Positions 15,770 through 24,013 of a stretch of DNA of 64,000 nt are shown here, in pieces. How positions within the stretch are numbered: the first letter of the stretch is position 1; every line of letters starts with the position of its first letter. Made by a program: the position numbers and the translations under genes. The notes below the pieces were generated by a model. The model was not told where the DNA came from, made no database searches, and saw nothing but the letters and a program-made list of their open reading frames with translations. This DNA is from Christiangramia sabulilitoris (GTDB taxonomy: Bacteria > Bacteroidota > Bacteroidia > Flavobacteriales > Flavobacteriaceae), in the NCBI RefSeq assembly GCF_007050985.1, contig NZ_VHSF01000001.1, forward strand, positions 124,001 to 188,000, in the 5' to 3' direction.

Positions 15770-16954
15770 ATGAAGGGTGTAGCCGTTACCGGAATGGGTA
15801 TAATTTCTTCAATAGGCAGAAATCTGGACGACACCCTGTTTTCACTTCAGAATGCGAAAGATGGCATTTCGAAGCCTGAAATTCTTATAACCAGGCATAA
15901 GAATACTCCGGTTGGTGAAATTAAAATGACGAATTCAGATCTTTCTGAAATCTTAAACCTGCCTCCGGACAATAATTATACAAGGGCAGCACTTTTAGCA
16001 GTTTTCGCCATAAATGAATTATTAAGGAAATCGAATTTCATCCATTTTCCTGAAGATACGGCTTTGATCTCCGGCACCAGTATAGGCGGGATGGATAAAA
16101 CCGAAGAACATTACTTCGACTTTCAGGAGAAAAAAGAAGTGCGAAAATATATTCAGGCGCAGCATCCGGGCTTTACTACTGAAAATGTAGCAGCTTATTT
16201 TGGCCTGGGCGGGAAAGTAACTACCCTTAGTACTGCATGTTCATCTTCTGCCAATGCTATAATGATGGGGGCCAGGTTGATTGCCTCGGGGAAATTGAAG
16301 AGAGTGATTGTTGGAGGTAGTGACTGCCTTACCAGATTCACTTTGAATGGTTTTCATTCCTTAAAAATCCTGTCCCAAACTAAAAACAGGCCTTTTGATG
16401 ATGATCGTGACGGCTTGAATCTAGGGGAAGCTGCCGGATATCTACTTCTTGAAGCCGATGACTGTCTGAACGGAAAAAAAATTATGGGGAGGATATGCGG
16501 TTATGGGAATGCCAACGATGCATATCACCAGACTGCGTCCTCAGAAAATGGTGAAGGTGCTTACAGGGTTATTATGGCAGCCTTGAAGAAGGCAGATCTA
16601 TCTCCTTCTGATATTAGTTATGTTAATGCGCATGGTACCGGGACAAATAATAATGACCTTTCAGAAAGCGTTGCCCTTACCAGAATTTTTGGTGATAATG
16701 TTCCGCCTTTCAGTTCTACCAAAGGTTTTACGGGTCATACCCTTGGAGCAGCAGGGGCTATAGAAGCAATTTTCAGTTTATTGAGCCTGCAGAATGATGA
16801 GATCTATCCTAACCTTAATTTCCAAAATCACATGCTGGAGACCGGTTTAAAGCCTGTACAGGTTTTGCGAAAACAAAAAGTAGATACTGTTCTATCTAAT
16901 TCGTTTGGTTTCGGCGGAAACTGTACCTCCTTAATCTTCAGAAAAAATGACTAG
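15770..16954 (+). CDS. Beta-ketoacyl-ACP synthase, FabF-like (pigment ketosynthase 2)
   Basis: A 394-residue ketosynthase of near-canonical FabF form: VAVTGMGIISSIG at the N-terminus, Cys157 in STACSSSANAIM, His288 in NAHGTGTNNND and His323 in KGFTGHTLGAAGA. The end SNSFGFGGNCTSLIF is the usual FabF C-terminal signature. It lies three bases after the ACP and overlaps the chain-length-factor-like gene by eight bases. The pairing ketosynthase plus cysteine-less partner resembles the KS/CLF heterodimers of type II polyketide and aryl polyene systems. This is the best candidate for the main elongating enzyme. Confidence 0.94.
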   Translation: MKGVAVTGMGIISSIGRNLDDTLFSLQNAKDGISKPEILITRHKNTPVGEIKMTNSDLSEILNLPPDNNYTRAALLAVFAINELLRKSNFIHFPEDTALISGTSIGGMDKTEEHYFDFQEKKEVRKYIQAQHPGFTTENVAAYFGLGGKVTTLSTACSSSANAIMMGARLIASGKLKRVIVGGSDCLTRFTLNGFHSLKILSQTKNRPFDDDRDGLNLGEAAGYLLLEADDCLNGKKIMGRICGYGNANDAYHQTASSENGEGAYRVIMAALKKADLSPSDISYVNAHGTGTNNNDLSESVALTRIFGDNVPPFSSTKGFTGHTLGAAGAIEAIFSLLSLQNDEIYPNLNFQNHMLETGLKPVQVLRKQKVDTVLSNSFGFGGNCTSLIFRKND

Positions 16955-18005
16955 GTTATTTGTGAACGGAATGGCCAGTATATCTCCACAACCGGAGAAC
17001 ATTTTCAATACCGGTCTGCCTGAAACTTTTAACGAGAATATATTACCGGCATTAGATCAGGATTATAAATCTATAATCAAACCAATGACGCTTAGAAGAA
17101 TGTCACAGGGCGTAAAAATGGCCCTGTTTTGTTCAAAGCGGGCATTACTTGAAGCTGAAAGCGATAAACCTGATGCAATTCTGGTAGGGACAGGACAGGG
17201 GTGCATGCAGGATACCGAGAAATTCATGGAAAACATGCTGGTTTCTGAAGAAGGACTCTTGAGTCCAACTTCATTTATCCAGTCTACACATAATACGGTC
17301 GCAGGCCAGATCGCCCTGGATCTTAATTGTAATGGCCCCAATATGACCTTTACTCAGAATTCGGTTTCTTTTGAAAGCGCCTTGCTGGATGCTATGCTTC
17401 AAATCACTGATGAGGATTTCAATAATATTTTAGTTGGGGGAGTTGATGAGACTTCAAAAGAAATAACGGGTTTTCAGAAACTTGACGGGCAGATAAAAGA
17501 AGAGAAAATCAATAATCTTCATCTTTTTAGATCAAAAACCACCGGTACGATCATTTCAGAAGCTGCGGCATTTTTTATTTTGGGTAAACATAAAACTCCC
17601 AAATCTTACGCTGAAATGCTGGATGTAGAGATCTTTAATGCCATAGATATTTCAGACTTAAACTCCAGTGTACTTAGCTTTTTAAATAGAAATGGATTGA
17701 CTGTTTCAGAAATTGATGCCGTCATACTGGGTAAAAATGGAGATTTGCGCTTTGATCTTTACTATGATAAAATCCAGAAAGGTTTATTTTCAGATATATG
17801 CCAGATAGGCTTTAAACATCTTGTTGGTGAGAATAATGCTGTGTCCTCTTATGCCTTCTGGCTGGCTTCAAAAATCCTGAAAGAGCAAACTGTTCCTGAA
17901 ATTTTTAAACTGAATACTATAAATTGCACAAAACCCGGTTTTATATTGATCTATAATCAATATCTGGGTAGAAATCACGGATTAACTCTTTTACGAAGCA
18001 TTTGA
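16947..18005 (+). CDS. Chain-length-factor-like ketosynthase homologue
   Basis: A 352-residue thiolase-fold protein aligned with the previous gene but lacking its catalytic residues. Where active enzymes read TACSSS this one reads TQNSVS (136-141), with Asn138 at the cysteine position; the HGTGT and GHTLG motifs are also gone. SPTSFIQSTHNTVAGQIALDLNCNGPN is the conserved dimer-interface block. As in type II polyketide synthases, such a protein would pair with the active ketosynthase at 15770 and set chain length. The start overlaps that gene by eight bases, favouring equal expression. The next gene begins with TTG inside this gene's stop (TTGA). Confidence 0.88.
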   Translation: MTRLFVNGMASISPQPENIFNTGLPETFNENILPALDQDYKSIIKPMTLRRMSQGVKMALFCSKRALLEAESDKPDAILVGTGQGCMQDTEKFMENMLVSEEGLLSPTSFIQSTHNTVAGQIALDLNCNGPNMTFTQNSVSFESALLDAMLQITDEDFNNILVGGVDETSKEITGFQKLDGQIKEEKINNLHLFRSKTTGTIISEAAAFFILGKHKTPKSYAEMLDVEIFNAIDISDLNSSVLSFLNRNGLTVSEIDAVILGKNGDLRFDLYYDKIQKGLFSDICQIGFKHLVGENNAVSSYAFWLASKILKEQTVPEIFKLNTINCTKPGFILIYNQYLGRNHGLTLLRSI

Positions 18006-18772
18006 GTCATAGAACGATCAAAATTTTATTTTTTCTTGCGATCATAGTTGCGGGAATTCTATTCTATCTGGAGATTTGGCCAATCTGGCCTGTTCCGGTG
18101 ATAGGAATGATGTACCTGTTGCTAATGCTGGTTCTTTCCTCGAACGTGGGCTTAAATTTCTTTGTGCAGGCCTATAATCAAAACCCTGATTTTCCAGTAA
18201 ATGCAGTGGCCCTTAGTTTCGACGACGGCCCTGTGGAAAACACCATTAAAATTCTGGATATTCTGGATAAACATAATGCGAAAGCGGCTTTCTTCTGTAT
18301 AGGTTCGAATATTGAAAAATATCCGGAAATATTTCAGGAGATCATAAATAGGGGTCATATTGTGGGTAACCATACATATTCTCATACAAGAAGAATGGGT
18401 TTTTTAAGCACGAAAAGAATTGTTGAAGAAATTGAAAAGTGCAATAAGATCGCTGAAAAAACTGCCGGCATTAAATTGAATCTCTTCAGACCGCCCTTTG
18501 GAATCATTAACCCGAAAACTGCAAAAGCTTTGAAAACTACCGGGCATAGGGTAGTAGGATGGAATGTAAGGCCATACGACGCGATTACAAAATCCCCTGA
18601 AAAGATCATCCATAGAATCACCAGAAATCTTAAAAAAGGTGACCTGATTCTTCTTCATGATAATATGCCTAAAACTTCAGATATACTGGAACAGTTATTG
18701 GTAATCTTAGAGCAACAAAATTTCAGAACCGTAAGGCCCGATATATTATTTGATATTCATGCGTATAATTAA
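18002..18772 (+). CDS. Polysaccharide deacetylase (NodB domain), membrane anchored
   Basis: A 256-residue protein starting with TTG at 18002, overlapping the previous TGA. Two N-terminal hydrophobic segments (ILFFLAIIVAGILFYLEIW and VPVIGMMYLLLMLVL) anchor it. The NodB domain follows with LSFDDGP (metal and catalytic Asp), NHTYSH (two metal-binding His), FRPPFG and LILLHDN, so all five usual motifs are intact and an active CE4 deacetylase is likely. Substrates of the family are N-acetyl or O-acetyl groups on glycans or peptidoglycan. Deacetylases recur in flexirubin-type clusters. Its acceptor here is unknown; a sugar added by the nearby GT2 enzyme would be one option. Confidence 0.9.
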   Translation: MSHRTIKILFFLAIIVAGILFYLEIWPIWPVPVIGMMYLLLMLVLSSNVGLNFFVQAYNQNPDFPVNAVALSFDDGPVENTIKILDILDKHNAKAAFFCIGSNIEKYPEIFQEIINRGHIVGNHTYSHTRRMGFLSTKRIVEEIEKCNKIAEKTAGIKLNLFRPPFGIINPKTAKALKTTGHRVVGWNVRPYDAITKSPEKIIHRITRNLKKGDLILLHDNMPKTSDILEQLLVILEQQNFRTVRPDILFDIHAYN

Positions 18773-19382
18773 TTTTTTAATACTGCTTTGTGGCTTCAGT
18801 TTCTATGCCCAGACCAGTGACTTGAGTTCTTCAGAAAAACAGGCGTTTAAGGCAAATGTTATTGAAAAGTCCAATGATATAAAAAGCTTTTCCGCCGATT
18901 TTTCTCAGAAAAGGCATATGAAAATGATGGAGGGAAACCCCGAAAGTCGCGGGAAAGTCTATTACCAGTCCCCAAATACTCTCAAGTGGGAATACTTAAG
19001 CCCTTATCAGTATCAATTGCTTTTTAAGGAGTCAAAACTTTTCATTGTAGAAGAAGGACATTTATCTGAGGTGGATCTTGCTTCCAACAAGTTGTTTGAT
19101 AAGATGGGCGAGATGGTCGCCGGCTCTATGAACGGGCAGATCTTGAAAGCTGAGAAGGATTTTGAAATTAATTATCATTATGCAGAAAATGGGGTTAGAG
19201 CTATTATTATCCCTCGGGATCCTAATCTAAAAAATATGTTTAGCGAGATTTGGATCAATTTTAATACAGATCACCTTATTCGCTCTGTGAAACTTATAGA
19301 TCCCTCTGGGGATTTTACAGAAATAAGCATGAAGAATATTAAAATTAATCAACCTATTCCTCCCTCAGTTTTTCAAAACTAA
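18759..19382 (+). CDS. LolA-like outer-membrane lipoprotein carrier
   Basis: About 207 residues from the ATG at 18759, with a Sec signal peptide (INFLILLCGFSFYAQ). IKSFSADFSQKRHMKMM, GKVYYQSPNTLKWEY and PYQYQLLFKESKLFI follow the LolA pattern: an open beta-barrel with hydrophobic pocket that carries lipid chains through the periplasm. The 3' end encodes LIRSVKLIDPSGDFTEISMKNIKIN, typical of the family. LolA relatives are regular members of aryl polyene and flexirubin clusters. They are thought to move the lipid-like pigment from the inner to the outer membrane together with the MMPL protein encoded further downstream. Confidence 0.88.
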   Translation: MRIINFLILLCGFSFYAQTSDLSSSEKQAFKANVIEKSNDIKSFSADFSQKRHMKMMEGNPESRGKVYYQSPNTLKWEYLSPYQYQLLFKESKLFIVEEGHLSEVDLASNKLFDKMGEMVAGSMNGQILKAEKDFEINYHYAENGVRAIIIPRDPNLKNMFSEIWINFNTDHLIRSVKLIDPSGDFTEISMKNIKINQPIPPSVFQN

Positions 19383-19410
19383 AGTATCTTGGTCTTTCTA
19401 AATTTAACAC

Positions 19411-19776
19411 ATGATTTTAGAAGACTTTTATGAAGTTACCCATACTTCAGTATCCGGAGATTCTGCAATAACTAAACTGCAGATCAATAAAGATCATGAA
19501 ATTTATAAAGGTCATTTCCCCGGAAGACCGGTTACACCTGGTGTGGTACTTATGCAATTGTTCAAGGAAGAAGCTGAAAGGATCTTTGCTAAAAAACTTC
19601 AATTGGTTAGGGCAGATAATGTGAAATTTACCGCTGTTTTTGATCCTACCGTCAACAGGGAATTAATTCTGGAATCAGATATAACTGAGGTAGGTGAATT
19701 TATAAAGCTGAAAGGTTCTGCCCGAAATAGTGATGGTACAGTATTAAAACTTAATTGCCTTTACAAGGCAGGATGA
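19411..19776 (+). CDS. Hot-dog dehydratase, FabZ/ApeI-like
   Basis: A 121-residue hot-dog protein. YKGHFPGRPVTPGVVLMQLFKEEAE contains the FabZ-type catalytic His35 and the PG-V-M-Q helix, although the usual Glu of FabZ is shifted. It probably dehydrates 3-hydroxyacyl-ACP, alone or as a partner of the ApeP-like protein at 12910. Its stop overlaps the GT2 start (ATGA). The 28-base gap before it is the widest inside this part of the operon. Confidence 0.85.
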   Translation: MILEDFYEVTHTSVSGDSAITKLQINKDHEIYKGHFPGRPVTPGVVLMQLFKEEAERIFAKKLQLVRADNVKFTAVFDPTVNRELILESDITEVGEFIKLKGSARNSDGTVLKLNCLYKAG

Positions 19777-21023
19777 TTATCGAGTCCTGGAATGATTTTC
19801 TTATAAAAGATCAGAGAGTGATAAAAGAACCTGTTTTTCAACAAAGATTTAAAGATCTGAATTGCTGTGTGATCGTGCCTACATATAATAATGCACATTC
19901 ACTGGAAAACTTTTTGGCAGATCTAAAGCTTTATACTAACCAGATCATTATCATCAATGACGGCTCCACCGATGCTACCGGCCAAATTCTTGAAAAGCAT
20001 CCTGAAATTCAGCAAAAAAAACATTCGGAAAATAAGGGAAAGGGGATCGCCCTGAAAACCGGTTTTAAATTGGCAGAAGACCTGGGTTATGATTATGCCA
20101 TTACAATAGATTCAGACGGGCAGCATTATCCCGATGATCTTGATGTATTTCTTACAGAATTAGAAAAAAGAAAAGAAAGCGACCCGGAATTACTTTTAGT
20201 AGGAGACCGGAATATGGGCCGGGATGGAATTCCTGGTAAAAGCAGTAAGGGAAATAGATTTTCAAATTTCTGGTTTCTGGTGGTAACTGGTATAGAATTG
20301 CATGATACCCAGAGTGGCTACAGGCTTTACCCTGTAAAAATTGTTAATTCCCTAAAGCTTTTAACCTGGAAATTTGAATTTGAGATAGAGGTTCTGGTAA
20401 AAGCAGCCTGGAAAAAGGTAGAAGTGAGAAATATACCGGTAAAGGTACTTTATCAGGAAGATGAACGAGTTACTCACTTTAGACCATTCCAAGATATTGT
20501 TAGAATTGTATTGCTTTATATGTGGTTTGTTCTGGTAAGCTTTTTTTACATACATCCAAAGAATAAATATCAGGATTTCAAGAAAAAAGGCTTTAAGAAA
20601 TTCTGGGAGGAGGATATAATTAAGAGCAATGAACCTCCCCATAAAAAAGCAGCAGCAATAGCCCTGGGAGTTTTTGTTGGAATTTCTCCATTTTGGGGAA
20701 TTCATACCCTCCTGGTATTTACCCTGGCGGCGGTTTTAAATTTAAATAAGGTTATAGCCTTTTTATTTAGTAATATAAGCATACCACCTTTTATTCCCTT
20801 TATCATATACGCCAGTTATCAATTTGGTTCATTTCTTACTGGTAAAGGTTTTGACTGGAAGTTGAAACTTCAAAAGTTTGAATCTGGAGCCGACCTCTTT
20901 ACAAGTTTAGGACAGTATGTCCTGGGCAGTTTTGCCCTAGCTATTGTCATGGCAGGATGTCTGTGGATTGTTTTTTATTTTTTATTTTCGGTCTTTAACC
21001 CAAAGCAGGTCGTGAAACCTTAA
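19773..21023 (+). CDS. GT2 glycosyltransferase fused to a DUF2062 membrane domain
   Basis: A 416-residue two-part protein from the ATG at 19773 that overlaps the previous TGA. The N-terminal half is a GT-A glycosyltransferase: CVIVPTYNNAHSLENFL, IIINDGSTDAT and the DxD-type metal site TIDSDGQH, then DTQSGYRLYP, as in dolichol-phosphate-mannose synthase-like enzymes. The C-terminal part (from about 295) is DUF2062, KKAAAIALGVFVGISPFWGIHT followed by three hydrophobic helices. A sugar donor and acceptor cannot be read from the sequence. This fusion is common in flexirubin-type clusters, so it may modify the pigment or the lipid that carries it. Confidence 0.9.
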   Translation: MIIESWNDFLIKDQRVIKEPVFQQRFKDLNCCVIVPTYNNAHSLENFLADLKLYTNQIIIINDGSTDATGQILEKHPEIQQKKHSENKGKGIALKTGFKLAEDLGYDYAITIDSDGQHYPDDLDVFLTELEKRKESDPELLLVGDRNMGRDGIPGKSSKGNRFSNFWFLVVTGIELHDTQSGYRLYPVKIVNSLKLLTWKFEFEIEVLVKAAWKKVEVRNIPVKVLYQEDERVTHFRPFQDIVRIVLLYMWFVLVSFFYIHPKNKYQDFKKKGFKKFWEEDIIKSNEPPHKKAAAIALGVFVGISPFWGIHTLLVFTLAAVLNLNKVIAFLFSNISIPPFIPFIIYASYQFGSFLTGKGFDWKLKLQKFESGADLFTSLGQYVLGSFALAIVMAGCLWIVFYFLFSVFNPKQVVKP

Positions 21024-24013
21024 TGCAGAATTTTTTCCATAATATTCATACTTACCTGAAAAACCATAAAATCGCAGGTCTTTTTTTGGTTTTGGCCTAC
21101 ACCATAATTGTTTCTTTTCTGGCCTGGAATATAGAATTGGAAGAAGATATAACCAAGCTTATTCCTGCTGGTGAGAAGCAACAGCTAATAAAACGGATTC
21201 TCGAAGAAACCGATTTCTCAGATAAAATTATAGTTAGTATTTCGGCGGGGCAGGAAATGCAATCCCCTGATCTTCTGGTTGCATATGCCAATGAATTTAC
21301 TCAAATATTAGATCAGGATTTTTCAGATGTAATCCTGGAAGTAAAAGGTAAGGTGCCTGAGAAAGATATAAGGCAGGTTTATAATTTTGTATACAATAAT
21401 CTGCCATTATTCCTGGAACAGGAAAATTATGATCTAATTACAAACAGACTCAAAGAGGATAGTATAAGTAGCCGGCTTGGTTCGGCCTACAGACAACTTA
21501 TGTCACCCACAGGTTTCGTTACCAAGGATTATATTTTAAAGGATCCTTTGGGATTTGCCAATCTTGGTCTGGCCAGGCTTCAGGAATTACAGGTTGGTGA
21601 TAACTTCAGTATTTATAAAAATTATCTCATTACCAGGGACCAGAAGAATATTATTTTATTCCTAGATCCGGCTTACCCGGCTTCTGAAACCGCTAAAAAT
21701 GAGGTTTTTATTAATAACCTCGACAATACAATTGCCGCTCTGAATAAGAAATTTAGCGAAGTAGAAGGTAGTTATTTTGGTGGTGTGCTCTATTCCCTGG
21801 CGAATGCAAACAGGATCAAAAAGGATATTCGTTTGACCATGGGTATTGCACTAAGTCTGTTACTATTGCTGTTGATATTCTTTTACAGAAAAATATATGT
21901 TCCGCTGCTCTTATTTCTGCCAAGTCTGCTTTCCGGAATTACTGCCCTGGCAATTTTAAGCGTTATTAGGGGTAGCGTTTCAGCGATATCTTTAGGTATA
22001 GGTGCAATTTTACTTGGAGTAACCTTGGATTACGCTTTACATATCCTGACTCATTACAGGAATAACCGGAATGTGGAAGATTTGTTTCGGGATATTACAA
22101 AACCGGTGTTGATGAGTAGCGTTACCACTGCGATGGCTTTTCTATGTTTGATATTTGTGGGTAGTGAAGCACTTAATGAATTAGGAATATTTTCCGCATT
22201 GAGCGTTCTATTGTCCTCGGTCTTTGCACTTGTTATCATTCCATTAAGTTACAACCCACCCGAAAAAGGTGCTGAAAAGGAAACTTTTTTAGACAGAATA
22301 GCGGCTATAGATTATTCGAAAATTAAACCATTGCTATTTTTGATCCTGGCAGTTTTTATAATTTCTCTGTTTTATTTTGATAAGGTACAATTTAATAGTG
22401 ACCTGGATAAAATAAATTATCAGCCTTTAGAAGTTAAGGAGCTGGAAAACAGGATAGAAGAACTGGCCGGCAGGGATGGCAAAAGCATTTATATGGTGGC
22501 CTATGGAAATTCTGTAGACGAAGCTTTGCAACAAAATAATAAATTATACCGGGATCTTCTTGATTATAAAGAGGAAGGAATCATAAATAATTTTAGCAGC
22601 ATTGGTGGTGTGATCTCCTCAACATCTACACAAACCAATAAGATCGAAAACTGGGATTCTTTCTGGACAGCCCCCAAAAAGGACAGTTTACAGGCATCTT
22701 TGATCGATATTTCGTCCAAATATGGTTTTAGACCTGAAACTTTTAGCGAATTTTATAACCTCCTGGACAAAGATTTTGAAACGATTGGCCTTAATGACTA
22801 TAAGAAGGCAGGTTCTTTTTATTTGAATGATTTCATTTCTGAAGGTGAAGGCTTTGCCACAGTTACCAGCACGGTAAATTTACCAGAAAGCAAGGCTGAA
22901 GAGTTTACCGGGAAGTTCGTAAATATACCGGGGGTATTCGCTTTAGACCGGAAAGCTTTGAATCAAAGCTTTTTAGGCAATCTTAAAGATGATTTCAATA
23001 AGTTGATCCTGACATCTATTCTCGCAGTATTTCTTGTATTGATAATTTCTTATCGTAGCCTGGAAATAAGTCTGTTTACCTTATTGCCAATCGCAGTTAC
23101 CTGGATCTGTGCTCTGGGCATCATGGCCATGTTGAATATCGAGTTCAATATTCTCAATATCATTATATCCACTTTTATTTTTGGTCTCGGCCTCGATTAT
23201 AGCATATTTATTACTAATGCCAGCCTTTATGAATATGAAACAGGGGAATTTAAATTAAAGACTTATCAAAGTTCTATTCTTATTTCTGTGCTTACAACCT
23301 TGCTGGGAATGGGAGCCTTAATATTTGCAGGGCATCCCGCTTTAAGGTCAATCTCAATAGTATCGATCATTGGCGTGATTACAGCAGTCGCAGTTAGTTT
23401 TGTGATCCAAAGAGCTATTTTTAGGCGGCTGATTATAAATAGAGTAAAAGAGGGAAATGTTCCTTTTCATTTCAAGGAATTATTAGATTTTAAAGGTAGA
23501 ATAACAAATACTGAAAGTGAAAAATTATATAGAACCAGGGCGGTTCTGAATAATTACCGGTATAAGTCGGTTTATTCTGAAGTGAAGAAAAGTTTCAGGC
23601 ATAATCGTGAAAAGAACGTGAGAATAAGCCGGTATATTGAAGAGGGTGAAAGTGTGGCCGTGATCAACGCAGGTTATGGACTATTAGCATTATATCTTTC
23701 GTATAAAATCAAAGATGTAGAGATCAGTGCTTATACCACAGATAATATGGACTATGAATTAGCGCGAGGCACCTCAAGGACTAAAAACTCCAAACTTACT
23801 TTCTATAACGAATTGAATAAGCTCCCGGTTGCAAAGACCTATATTATAAATCACAACCCTGAGGACTTAAATATGGTGAAGGAGTTGGTTAAAAAACATG
23901 GAGAGAAAGTAATTTTAGTAGATTCCAGTGTATCTTACAGGTGGTTACTAGATCTTAATTTTGAAATTATCTACAGGCAAAATAAGATGATGGTACTAAA
24001 AAAACTGGATTAA
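21023..24013 (+). CDS. MMPL/RND-type exporter with a methyltransferase-like C-terminal domain
   Basis: A 996-residue inner-membrane protein. It has the two-fold RND layout: one helix near the N-terminus, a periplasmic loop, a helix bundle (about 270-410), a second loop and a second bundle (about 655-810). Conserved patches are LGVTLDYALHILTHYR and FGLGLDYSIFITNASL, each with the membrane Asp used for proton flow. Residues beyond about 825 are soluble and contain VAVINAGYGLLALYLSYK (878-895), which resembles the AdoMet-binding motif I of class I methyltransferases, although its acidic residue is Asn. MMPL proteins of aryl polyene clusters are thought to export the pigment. The extra domain is unusual. 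The start overlaps the GT2 stop (TAATG). Confidence 0.9.
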   Translation: MQNFFHNIHTYLKNHKIAGLFLVLAYTIIVSFLAWNIELEEDITKLIPAGEKQQLIKRILEETDFSDKIIVSISAGQEMQSPDLLVAYANEFTQILDQDFSDVILEVKGKVPEKDIRQVYNFVYNNLPLFLEQENYDLITNRLKEDSISSRLGSAYRQLMSPTGFVTKDYILKDPLGFANLGLARLQELQVGDNFSIYKNYLITRDQKNIILFLDPAYPASETAKNEVFINNLDNTIAALNKKFSEVEGSYFGGVLYSLANANRIKKDIRLTMGIALSLLLLLLIFFYRKIYVPLLLFLPSLLSGITALAILSVIRGSVSAISLGIGAILLGVTLDYALHILTHYRNNRNVEDLFRDITKPVLMSSVTTAMAFLCLIFVGSEALNELGIFSALSVLLSSVFALVIIPLSYNPPEKGAEKETFLDRIAAIDYSKIKPLLFLILAVFIISLFYFDKVQFNSDLDKINYQPLEVKELENRIEELAGRDGKSIYMVAYGNSVDEALQQNNKLYRDLLDYKEEGIINNFSSIGGVISSTSTQTNKIENWDSFWTAPKKDSLQASLIDISSKYGFRPETFSEFYNLLDKDFETIGLNDYKKAGSFYLNDFISEGEGFATVTSTVNLPESKAEEFTGKFVNIPGVFALDRKALNQSFLGNLKDDFNKLILTSILAVFLVLIISYRSLEISLFTLLPIAVTWICALGIMAMLNIEFNILNIIISTFIFGLGLDYSIFITNASLYEYETGEFKLKTYQSSILISVLTTLLGMGALIFAGHPALRSISIVSIIGVITAVAVSFVIQRAIFRRLIINRVKEGNVPFHFKELLDFKGRITNTESEKLYRTRAVLNNYRYKSVYSEVKKSFRHNREKNVRISRYIEEGESVAVINAGYGLLALYLSYKIKDVEISAYTTDNMDYELARGTSRTKNSKLTFYNELNKLPVAKTYIINHNPEDLNMVKELVKKHGEKVILVDSSVSYRWLLDLNFEIIYRQNKMMVLKKLD

